Assembly (NCBI GenBank): GCA_014534425.1
Contig: JACVRN010000040.1
Span: 1-38,774 of the forward strand
Reading direction: 5' to 3'
From: Pyrinomonadaceae bacterium
GTDB lineage: Bacteria; Acidobacteriota; Blastocatellia; Pyrinomonadales; Pyrinomonadaceae
DNA length: 38,774 nt
In this document: positions 1-6,903 of the stretch, one piece after another
Layout of the letters: every line of letters begins with the position of its first letter
Position numbering within the stretch: position 1 is the stretch's first letter
Made by a program: the position numbers and the translations under genes
The notes under the pieces: generated by a model
The model's input: the letters and a program-made list of their open reading frames with translations, nothing else
The model's database searches: none
Told to the model about the DNA's origin: nothing

Positions 1-662
1 ATGCTGGCGAGGCCATAGGCAATCTGATGCGGAGCCTCGGCCCAGGTGAAACCGAAAGAGAGATTGCGCGCCGAGCCTCAGACGCTCTGGCCGCTTACGG
101 TATTCATACGGTGGTCAATCTGGTCGCGGCGGACGAGCGAATACAGAAGTTTCGTCATCCGGTGCCGACCGACAAGAGGTGGGAGCGAGTTCTGATGGTC
201 GTCGTCTGTGCGCGGCGCGGCGGCCTCATAGCATCACTGACGCGCATAGTCTCCGCCGTGCCGCTCACAGGTGAATTGAAGCGACGGACTGAGGCTGCGG
301 CGAACGTCTTCGCGCAGCTTCTTTCACAGACCAGGCCGGGCGCGACCGGAGCAGAGTTATACAAAGTCGCGGCGCGCGAATATCAAAGGCAAGGGTTTGA
401 AGGCGAGGAACACTTGCATCATCAGGGCGGAGCTACGGGCTATCGCACGAGGGACTGGGTGGCTCACCCGCTTTCCGAAGAGCGCGTTCATTCCTCTCAA
501 GCCTTCGCGTGGAATCCTTCGATTACGGGGACGAAGGTCGAAGAGACTGCGATTGTATCGGGTGATGAAATCGAAGCTCTGACGCGCACGCACGGCTGGC
601 CGGAGATTTCCGTCGAGGCAGGCGGGCGCGATTACTTCTCACCGGACGTGCTGCTTTTATGA
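1..662 (+). CDS. M24-fold (Xaa-Pro peptidase-like) protein, 5'-truncated by window edge
   Basis: The reading frame is open through the first base of the window, so only the C-terminal pita-bread part is present; the internal ATG at 27 is probably not the real start because the upstream codons (AGEAIGN..) continue the helix that precedes the LxPGxTE motif. Features matching the M24 family are GPGETE, the HHQGGATGY segment (about residues 131-139 counted from ATG 27), WNPSITGTKVEET (162-174) and GWPEISVE. The usual pair of metal-binding aspartates is not seen: the place where DxG...DxTR normally occurs reads ARRGGLIASLTR. This suggests a member of the M24 subgroup that may not be a classical metallopeptidase. 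It ends 40 bp before the hexuronate transporter on the same strand, so it may be co-transcribed with it. Fold assignment is fairly safe; activity is unknown. Confidence 0.75.
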   Translation, partial: AGEAIGNLMRSLGPGETEREIARRASDALAAYGIHTVVNLVAADERIQKFRHPVPTDKRWERVLMVVVCARRGGLIASLTRIVSAVPLTGELKRRTEAAANVFAQLLSQTRPGATGAELYKVAAREYQRQGFEGEEHLHHQGGATGYRTRDWVAHPLSEERVHSSQAFAWNPSITGTKVEETAIVSGDEIEALTRTHGWPEISVEAGGRDYFSPDVLLL

Positions 663-702
663 AGCAGAAGATAGATAATCTGTTCGATAATGGAATAAAG
701 AG

Positions 703-2106
703 ATGAGCGAGATAAGCAAGACGGTTAAAGAGACCGCGCTTCCTAAATCCAGGGCCGAAGTCGCGCCTCAATCTTCCGGCTCAAGCGCTACGGGCGCAGC
801 CGTGGCCGCAGCCGAAGACGCCAACGTGCGCGTGGGCCGCTACCGTTGGATAATATGCGCGCTGCTCTTTTTCGCCACGACCGTCTGCTACGTAGACCGC
901 CTGGTCTTCGGCTTCCTTGGGCCGGAGTTGATGAAGCCGGAGCATTTCAACTGGACGCCGAAGCAGTTGACGGGCATTCTCTTCTGGTTCGAGGTAGCCT
1001 ACGCCATAGGGCTGCTCGGCGCGGGCCGCGTGCTCGACTGGATTGGAACCAGAGTAGGCTACGCCGTCTCGCTCACCTTCTGGAGCCTGGCCTCCATCAT
1101 GCACGCCTTCATGGGTTCCGTCGCGGGCTTCAGCATCGCTCGCTTCCTGTTGGGACTGGGCGAGAGCGGCAACTTCCCCGCCGCGATTAAGACTGTGGCC
1201 GAGTGGTTCCCAAAGAAGGAACGCGCGCTCGCCACAGGCATCTTCAACGCAGGCTCGAACGTTGGCGCTATCATCGCGCCGCTCGCCGTGCCGTGGCTCT
1301 ACGTTCACTGGGGCTGGCAGTGGGCCTTCATCATGACGGGCGCGCTCGGCCTTGTGTGGCTCATCTTCTGGTTCGCCTTCTATCAACTTCCCGAAAAGCA
1401 TCCGAAGATTAGCCGCAGAGAGCTTGCTTATATTCAGGCCGACCCGCCGGAGCCGACCGTCAAAATCCCCTGGCTGAGACTCCTGCCGCACAGGCAGACG
1501 TGGGCTTTCGTCATAGCCAAGTTCGCCACAGATTCCATCTGGCGCTGGTATCTTTACCTGCTGCCGCTCTTCTTCGCGCAGGCGTTCAACCTTCCCATCT
1601 TTAAATTCGGGCCGCCGTTCGTAGTCATCTACGTGCTGGCAGACGTTGGCTCAATCGGGGGCGGGTGGCTCTCGTCAAAGCTCATCAAGGGCGGGCGCTC
1701 TATAAACTTCGGGCGCAAGGTGGCGCTGCTGGTCTGCGCGCTATGCGTGGTGCCCGTGGCCTTGGTGACGCAACTCAGCAATATGTGGATTGCGGTCTTG
1801 CTGGTGGGGCTGGCGGCTGCGGCGCATCAGGGCTGGTCTGCCAACCTGTTCACGACCGCCTCGGACATGTTCCCGAAGCAGGCCGTAGGCTCTGTCGTCG
1901 GCCTGGGCGGGATGGCCGGAGCGGTCGGCGCTATGCTCATACTTTGGCTGACCGGATTGATACTCGGCGACAAACCGGACGCATCCTCGTTCACCCCGCT
2001 CTTCATCATAGCGGGTTCCGCCTACATGCTCTCGCTACTGATTATTCACCTACTGGTGCCGCGACTCGAACCGGCAAAGATTAAAACGTCCGAGGCTCAG
2101 ATTTAG
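703..2106 (+). CDS. MFS transporter, hexuronate (ExuT/anion:cation symporter) type
   Basis: A 467-residue inner-membrane protein with about 12 hydrophobic segments after a hydrophilic N-terminal tail of some 45 residues. It carries the signature of the anion:cation symporter family that includes ExuT, DgoT and GudP: ARFLLGLGESGNFPAAIK followed by WFPKKERALATGIFNAGSN, plus YVDRLVFG in the first membrane helix. The likely substrate is galacturonate or glucuronate, inferred from the following KDG kinase and KDPG aldolase genes and from the pectinases nearby. ATG 703 is preceded by a weak purine-rich stretch (ggaataaagag). Its stop is followed two bases later by the start of the kinase gene, so the two are almost certainly translated from one message. 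The alternative is a glycerate, gluconate or other sugar-acid carrier of the same family. Confidence 0.88.
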   Translation: MSEISKTVKETALPKSRAEVAPQSSGSSATGAAVAAAEDANVRVGRYRWIICALLFFATTVCYVDRLVFGFLGPELMKPEHFNWTPKQLTGILFWFEVAYAIGLLGAGRVLDWIGTRVGYAVSLTFWSLASIMHAFMGSVAGFSIARFLLGLGESGNFPAAIKTVAEWFPKKERALATGIFNAGSNVGAIIAPLAVPWLYVHWGWQWAFIMTGALGLVWLIFWFAFYQLPEKHPKISRRELAYIQADPPEPTVKIPWLRLLPHRQTWAFVIAKFATDSIWRWYLYLLPLFFAQAFNLPIFKFGPPFVVIYVLADVGSIGGGWLSSKLIKGGRSINFGRKVALLVCALCVVPVALVTQLSNMWIAVLLVGLAAAAHQGWSANLFTTASDMFPKQAVGSVVGLGGMAGAVGAMLILWLTGLILGDKPDASSFTPLFIIAGSAYMLSLLIIHLLVPRLEPAKIKTSEAQI

Positions 2107-2108
2107 AG

Positions 2109-3212
2109 ATGGCAGCATCATTGAACGTCAAACCCAAAGAGAGTTGTCGCTGGGACATAGTCTCCTTAGGCGAAGTCATGCTGAGGCTTGATCCGGGCGA
2201 TGGTCGGATACATACGACCAGGCGCTTTCAGGTCTGGGAAGGCGGCGGCGAGTATAACGTAGCGCGCGGACTCAAACGCTGTTTCGGAATGGAGGCGGCG
2301 CTTGTGACGGCGCTCGCGGACAATCCCGTGGGCCGTCTGGTGCAGGACTTAATCTATCAGGGCGGCGTTGACCAGTCGCACGTCCGTTGGGTCAAGTATG
2401 ACGGCGTGGGTCGCACAGTCCGCAACGGCTTGAACTTCACGGAGCGGGGCTTCGGCGTGCGCGCGGCGCTCGGCTGTTCCGACAGAGGCCACACTGCCGT
2501 CTCGCAATTAAAGCCGGGCGAGATTGATTGGGAAAAGATTTTCGGCCAGGAGGGTGCGCGCTGGTTTCACACGGGAGGCATCTTCTGCGCGCTCTCTGAA
2601 ACGACGCCCGCAGTCGCTAAAGAAGCTATGGAGGCGGCGCGACGGCACGGCACGATTATCTCTTACGACCTGAACTATCGAGACAGTTTGTGGAAATCAA
2701 TCGGCGGACAGAAGAGAGCGCAGGAAGTGAACCGTGAACTGGCTCCCCTGGTTGACGTGATGATTGGCAACGAAGAAGACTTCACGGCCTGCCTTGGATT
2801 TGAGGTCGAGGGCTTGGACGAGCATCACTCCAAGCTTGATGTGGAGAACTTCCGCCGCATGATTGAGCGTGCCGTCAGAGAGTTTCCCAATTTCAAAGTA
2901 GTAGCGACGACGCTCAGGAACGCAAAGACTGCGACCATCAACGACTGGGGCGCGGTCTGCTTTGCGGGCGGCGAACTCTACCGCGCCACTACGCGCGAGA
3001 ACCTTGAAATCTTCGACCGCGTAGGCGGCGGCGACAGCTTCGCTTCGGGCTTGATTTACGGACTGCTGACCGACAGAGGCCCGCAGTACGCAGTAGAGTG
3101 CGGCGCGGCGCACGGCGCGCTGGCTATGACTACGCCGGGCGATACGACTATGGTCACGCTCTCGGAAGTCGAGCGTGTCATGAAGGGCGGCGGAGCGCGC
3201 GTCGCTCGTTGA
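2109..3212 (+). CDS. kdgK: PfkB-family sugar kinase, probable 2-keto-3-deoxygluconate kinase
   Basis: A 367-residue ribokinase/PfkB-fold kinase expected to phosphorylate 2-keto-3-deoxygluconate (KDG) at O6 with ATP, giving KDPG. The N-terminal substrate-lid region has GGGEYNVARGLKR (about residues 45-57), and the C-terminal PfkB signature is DRVGGGDSFASG (303-314), with the catalytic base Asp309 and the anion-hole glycines. Length is slightly above the usual 310-345. It starts 2 bp after the transporter stop and is followed by FBPase and KDPG aldolase, which is the expected place for KdgK. PfkB paralogues such as fructokinases cannot be excluded by sequence alone, but context argues strongly for KDG. 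Confidence 0.87.
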   Translation: MAASLNVKPKESCRWDIVSLGEVMLRLDPGDGRIHTTRRFQVWEGGGEYNVARGLKRCFGMEAALVTALADNPVGRLVQDLIYQGGVDQSHVRWVKYDGVGRTVRNGLNFTERGFGVRAALGCSDRGHTAVSQLKPGEIDWEKIFGQEGARWFHTGGIFCALSETTPAVAKEAMEAARRHGTIISYDLNYRDSLWKSIGGQKRAQEVNRELAPLVDVMIGNEEDFTACLGFEVEGLDEHHSKLDVENFRRMIERAVREFPNFKVVATTLRNAKTATINDWGAVCFAGGELYRATTRENLEIFDRVGGGDSFASGLIYGLLTDRGPQYAVECGAAHGALAMTTPGDTTMVTLSEVERVMKGGGARVAR

Positions 3213-3239
3213 AAGCTTCGTCCATATTCCTTATCAGAA

Positions 3240-5186
3240 TTGGCCGTCTCTTTTGGCATTGATGAATTGACAAGCCTGCGCTCGCTGGCGCACCGCTACC
3301 CGTCCGCAGGGGCCGCGATAGCCGAGACGGCTGTGCTGCGCGCCACGCTCTCTCTGCCCAAAGAGACTGTGCATGTCGTCAGCGACGTTCACGGCGAATA
3401 CAAGAAGCTGCGCCACATCATCAACAACGCCTCAGGCTCTCTGCGGCCTCTGGTCTCGGAACTTTTCTGTGAAAGGTTGACCGCAGACGAGCAGAGAGAA
3501 TTGCTGGCCGTGCTCTACTACCCGCGCGAGGCCATAGAGAATCTTCGTCCCCGTCTCGCTGTCACCACGTTCAGGCGCGACTGGGTTCGCCGCACTCTCA
3601 GGCTTCAGTTCGAGGTGGTGCGAGCGCTCGCGCGCAACTACAGGCGCTCGCATGTGCTGAAGCTTTTCCCCGCAGAAGCAAAGGAAATTTGTGCAGAGTT
3701 GCTCTCGGAACCAAGCGCCGGGCGTGAGCCGGAATATATTGACGAGATGATTGCGGCGCTCGCTGAGCACGAAAGAGATTTGACGGCAGTCCGTCTGACC
3801 TCAAGGCTTGTACGTAACCTCTCCATCTCGGAGCTTATAGTCGCGGGTGATCTGGGCGACCGTGGGCCGCGCCTGGACAAAGTCATAGACTACCTCATGC
3901 GCCAGCCGCGCGTTTCATTCACCTGGGGCAATCACGACGCTCTGTGGATGGGCGCATGCCTGGGCCAGTTGGCTCTCATCGCCACCGTGCTCAGAATCTC
4001 TCTGCGCCACCGCAGGCTGTTTCAGCTTGAAGAAGGCTACGGCATCACGCTTCAGCCGCTTGAGATGTTGGCGCGCAAGATTTACGCGGACGACCCCGCC
4101 ACATTTTTCAGGGCGAAGCGCGAGGGCCAGCGCGACGACCTGCTGATTGCGCGTATGCAGAAGGCCGCCGCCGTCATGCAGTTCAAGCTGGAAGGCCAAA
4201 CCATCGCGCGTCACCCGGAATGGATGATGGAGCACCGCCGCCTTCTGCATCGCATCGACCTCAAAGACGGCACGGTAGAGATTGACGGGCGCACGCACGC
4301 TATGCGCGACTCTCAACTTCCGACCATTGATGCGTCCGACCCTTACGCTCTGACAACCGAAGAGCAGGAATGCATGGCGCGTCTCAGCGAGTCCTTCGTC
4401 TCAAGCGACAGGTTATGGCAGCACATGTCCTACATCACACGGCACGGTGCCATGTGGCTCAGGCGCGACCACGCGCTTGTCTTTCACGGTTGCGTGCCTG
4501 TGGACGAAGAGGGTGAGCCGCTATCGCTCGAAGTGGACGGGAGACTCGTAGCGGGGCGCGAGTTGTTCGACGCCTTCGACTCCGTAGTAAGACGAGCGTT
4601 TCGCAAAGGGGCTGCACGCGCTCACATGGAGGCGGACGCGCTCTGGTACTTGTGGACGGGGCCGCGCTCTCCGCTTTTCGGCAAAGACCGTATGTCAACC
4701 TTCGAGCAGTATTTTATAGAAGACAGGCAGACTCACAAGGAGCATAAGAATCCCTACTTTCAACTGACGCACGACGCGCGGTTCTGCCGCAGACTTGCCG
4801 GTGAGTTCGGCATAGGCACCGACGGCCTGATAGTCAACGGCCACGTACCAGTGAAGATTGAGAAGGGTGAAGAGCCTGTCAGGAGCGGGGGCGGTGCCGT
4901 GACCATCGACGGCGCTTTCTCTGAAAGCTACGGAGACCGTGGCTACACACTAATCTTAGCGCCCGAGCGCGTGAGCATAGCGGAGCTTCATCACTTCAAA
5001 TCAATCGGAGACGCGATTACTTCCGGCGCAGATATAGTGCCGAAGGTCACGAATATTCGAGAGTACGAGCGCCCGCGCCGCATCTCCGATACCGAGCAGG
5101 GCGAGATAATTTTGCAGCGCATCAGCATGCTTGAGCGGCTAGTGCTCGCGTACGAGGAAGGCGCGATTCTGGAATCAACCGCGTGA
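3240..5186 (+). CDS. fbp: Fructose-1,6-bisphosphatase, class III (Firmicutes type)
   Basis: A 648-residue protein of the size and layout of the large class III FBPase, a metallophosphoesterase-fold enzyme that converts fructose-1,6-bisphosphate to fructose-6-phosphate. Phosphoesterase motifs in order are VSDVHGEY (about residues 48-54), GDLGDRG (202-208), GNHDALW (229-235) and NGHVPVK (533-539). The start is TTG 3240: kdgK ends in the same frame at 3210-3212 and no ATG or GTG occurs near the homologous N-terminus. No good ribosome binding site precedes it, so translation may be coupled to kdgK, 27 bp upstream. Its place inside the KDG branch fits the physiology: growth on uronates yields only C3 units, and an FBPase is needed to make hexose phosphates. 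This is biochemical inference. Confidence 0.92.
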   Translation: MAVSFGIDELTSLRSLAHRYPSAGAAIAETAVLRATLSLPKETVHVVSDVHGEYKKLRHIINNASGSLRPLVSELFCERLTADEQRELLAVLYYPREAIENLRPRLAVTTFRRDWVRRTLRLQFEVVRALARNYRRSHVLKLFPAEAKEICAELLSEPSAGREPEYIDEMIAALAEHERDLTAVRLTSRLVRNLSISELIVAGDLGDRGPRLDKVIDYLMRQPRVSFTWGNHDALWMGACLGQLALIATVLRISLRHRRLFQLEEGYGITLQPLEMLARKIYADDPATFFRAKREGQRDDLLIARMQKAAAVMQFKLEGQTIARHPEWMMEHRRLLHRIDLKDGTVEIDGRTHAMRDSQLPTIDASDPYALTTEEQECMARLSESFVSSDRLWQHMSYITRHGAMWLRRDHALVFHGCVPVDEEGEPLSLEVDGRLVAGRELFDAFDSVVRRAFRKGAARAHMEADALWYLWTGPRSPLFGKDRMSTFEQYFIEDRQTHKEHKNPYFQLTHDARFCRRLAGEFGIGTDGLIVNGHVPVKIEKGEEPVRSGGGAVTIDGAFSESYGDRGYTLILAPERVSIAELHHFKSIGDAITSGADIVPKVTNIREYERPRRISDTEQGEIILQRISMLERLVLAYEEGAILESTA

Positions 5187-5201
5187 AGCAAGGGAGAGAG
5201 A

Positions 5202-5870
5202 ATGAATAAACAGGATGTCTTGAGACGCGTTGCGGAGGTCGGCGTAGTGCCTGTCGTGCGCGCTTCATCTGCCGAAGAGGCCATGCAGGTCATAGAGGCC
5301 ATACGCGCTGGCGGCGTGCCCGTTCTGGAAATCACCATGACCGTGCCGCGCGCCGTAAAAGTTATAGAGCAGGTGGCAGACCGCTACGGCTCCGAGGTAA
5401 TCGTCGGCGCAGGAACGGTGCTGGATGCTGAGACGGCGCGGGCCTGCATTCTGGCGGGCGCAAGTTTCATGGTCAGTCCCGCGCTCAACGTCGAGACGAT
5501 AGAGATGTGCCGCCGCTATTCAATCGCGGTGATGCCCGGAGCTTTGACGCCTACCGAAGTGGTGACGGCGTGGACTGCGGGCGCGGATTTGGTCAAGCTC
5601 TTTCCCTGCGGCGCTCTCGGCGGCGCGAAATACCTGAAGGCGCTCAAGGCACCCTTGCCGCAGATTGAGTTGATTCCGACCGGCGGCGTTTCGCTCTCTA
5701 CGGCAGCAGAGTTCATAGAGGCTGGCGCTTTCGCCTTGGGCGTCGGCGCAGACCTCGTTGACACCAAAGCCATACGCGCCGGGCAACCAGAAAAGGTGAC
5801 GGAATCGGCGCGCTCCTACGTGTCCGTAGTCAAGGAAGCACGCCTGCGCCTGGCCGAAGCTAAAGGATAA
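5202..5870 (+). CDS. eda: KDPG / 4-hydroxy-2-oxoglutarate aldolase
   Basis: A 222-residue class I aldolase of the Eda family, splitting 2-keto-3-deoxy-6-phosphogluconate into pyruvate and glyceraldehyde-3-phosphate in the cytoplasm. The family's catalytic glutamate is in VLEITMT (Glu43) and the Schiff-base lysine in LVKLFPCGALGG (Lys132); VGAGTV (68-73) and IPTGGVS (158-164) form the phosphate and substrate loops. Length is typical. The ATG is preceded by a strong purine-rich Shine-Dalgarno (agggagagag, 5191-5200), and the gene begins 15 bp after fbp. It closes the transporter-kinase-FBPase-aldolase operon and faces the GntR regulator tail to tail, with only 26 bp between the stops and no recognisable terminator. 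Confidence 0.95.
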   Translation: MNKQDVLRRVAEVGVVPVVRASSAEEAMQVIEAIRAGGVPVLEITMTVPRAVKVIEQVADRYGSEVIVGAGTVLDAETARACILAGASFMVSPALNVETIEMCRRYSIAVMPGALTPTEVVTAWTAGADLVKLFPCGALGGAKYLKALKAPLPQIELIPTGGVSLSTAAEFIEAGAFALGVGADLVDTKAIRAGQPEKVTESARSYVSVVKEARLRLAEAKG

Positions 5871-5896
5871 AGAATTCCCTGTCCCGTCTTTGACAA

Positions 5897-6667
5897 TTAT
5901 TGAGAGCCGTTATCGCTGGTTGTTGCTGCTGCTCCGTCCTCTGCCTCTTCGGATTCCTGCGCCTTCTGGGCCAGCATGAGGTGTGCGCGCATGGCGCTGC
6001 TTGCGGCCTCAGGGTTTCGCTCTCGTATGGAGCGGTAAATCTGTCTATGCATCTCAGCAGATTCCTTCAGGTCGCGCGCTCGCTTGACGGTCTTGCGGCG
6101 CACGTCGAAGAGGATTGTGGCGACCATGTTCATCAAAGATGTCAGGATGCGGTTTCCAGAGGCGGCTGCAACCGTTTGATGAAAGCGCATGTCATGAACA
6201 AGGAACTGCTCCGGGTCATCCAGCGAGGCGTACATTCCGGCTATCTCTTCGGACATCGTCGCCAGATGCTCGCTCGTAGCGCGCTCAGCCGCGAGACCTG
6301 CGACGGCCATCTCCAAAGACTGCCGCGCCTCGAACATCTCGCTCGGCGTGAAGCCGTGCAGGGAAGCCATCAGTCGGAGCGGGCTGCTGTCCAGAGAAGG
6401 AGGCCCGTCGGATTTGACTACGAAGGTGCCCGCGCCCTGCCTTGATTGCAGGACGCCTACGGCGGCGAGCGAGCGAATGCCTGCGCGCAGGGTCGGGCGG
6501 CTGACGCCCAGCATCTTTGCCAGATCGCGCTCAGGCGGCAAGCGGTCTCCGGGCCGCAGGTCGCCGCGATGAATCATTTCTCTAAGCTGCGAGATGACCT
6601 CTTCGGAGGTCGTGCCGCGATGCTCCGGGTCAATCGTTTTGAAGATGTCACTATTTAAATCGGTCAT
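5897..6667 (-). CDS. GntR-family transcriptional regulator, FadR/FCD subfamily
   Basis: A 256-residue DNA-binding regulator. The N-terminal winged helix-turn-helix (about residues 20-84) contains LRPGDRLPPERDLAKMLGVSRPTLR and the wing QGAGTFV. The C-terminal FCD effector domain (about 105-232) keeps the usual metal-binding set: Asp159 and His163 (DMRFH), His207 and His229. FCD regulators of this type commonly bind sugar acids, including KDG or hexuronates (ExuR, UxuR, KdgR-like proteins), so a pectin-breakdown product is the likely inducer. It is divergent from the GH105 gene and convergent with the KDG operon. An operator-like palindrome lies 30-47 bp upstream of its ATG, consistent with autoregulation. 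Effector identity is inferred from context. Confidence 0.9.
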   Translation of the reverse strand: MTDLNSDIFKTIDPEHRGTTSEEVISQLREMIHRGDLRPGDRLPPERDLAKMLGVSRPTLRAGIRSLAAVGVLQSRQGAGTFVVKSDGPPSLDSSPLRLMASLHGFTPSEMFEARQSLEMAVAGLAAERATSEHLATMSEEIAGMYASLDDPEQFLVHDMRFHQTVAAASGNRILTSLMNMVATILFDVRRKTVKRARDLKESAEMHRQIYRSIRERNPEAASSAMRAHLMLAQKAQESEEAEDGAAATTSDNGSQ

Positions 6668-6696
6668 ACCATTTCCGCCACTAAAGAATCAATTTA

Positions 6697-6714
6697 ACCA
6701 AATTGGTGGTACAA
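6697..6714. promoter_or_regulatory. Probable GntR/FCD operator, site 1
   Basis: ACCAAATTGGT (6697-6707) is a perfect 5-bp inverted repeat around one base. It overlaps TGGTGGTACAA (6704-6714), which fits the TNGT-N3-ACNA form typical of FadR-subfamily operators with one asymmetry. It is 30-47 bp upstream of the regulator's start codon, so binding would overlap its promoter. Assignment is by resemblance to the family consensus and position. Confidence 0.55.
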
Positions 6715-6821
6715 GTTTCAGAGGCTTCGCTCGCCCGCAAGGTTGCCTCTTCTTTAATACGGCCCATTCTAATCGTTTTTCTATATATTGTCGAACGAAT
6801 TATTATCTTGGCGACTCATAA

Positions 6822-6832
6822 AGGTGTAACCA
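6822..6832. promoter_or_regulatory. Probable GntR/FCD operator, site 2
   Basis: AGGTGTAACCA matches the TNGT-N3-ACNA pattern except for its first base. It lies 72-82 bp upstream of the GH105 start codon, a suitable place for repression of that promoter. It is about 118 bp from site 1, so the two could cooperate. This is inference from sequence similarity alone. Confidence 0.45.
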
Positions 6833-6892
6833 TTTTAGCTGGATAGAATATTGGTTAACAGGCTATTAATAACGATACAGCTTTTTGATTTC

Positions 6893-6897
6893 GGAGG
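6893..6897 (+). promoter_or_regulatory. Shine-Dalgarno that fixes the GTG start of the GH105 gene
   Basis: GGAGG inside tcggagggga lies 6 bases before GTG 6904. This strong site, with the signal peptide that directly follows, makes the GTG the convincing start instead of any later ATG. Confidence 0.75.
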
Positions 6898-6903
6898 GGA
6901 TTA

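Larger units (their letters stand above)
6668..6903. promoter_or_regulatory. Divergent control region between the GntR regulator and GH105 genes
   Basis: This 236-bp AT-rich gap contains the promoters for the regulator (leftward) and the GH105 gene (rightward). It holds two TGGT-N3-ACCA-like elements (6704-6714 and 6822-6832), an overlapping inverted repeat (6697-6707), a further half-matched element TGGTTAACAG (6852-6861) and the GH105 ribosome binding site. AT-richness against GC-rich surrounding genes supports a regulatory role; exact -35/-10 boxes could not be assigned with confidence. Confidence 0.6.

Noticed and set aside
781-1491. Long open frame (236 codons) on the minus strand opposite the MFS transporter
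   Set aside because: It lies wholly inside a well-supported membrane transporter gene, has a low-complexity Arg/Glu/Ala composition typical of antisense GC-rich frames and contains no recognisable motif.
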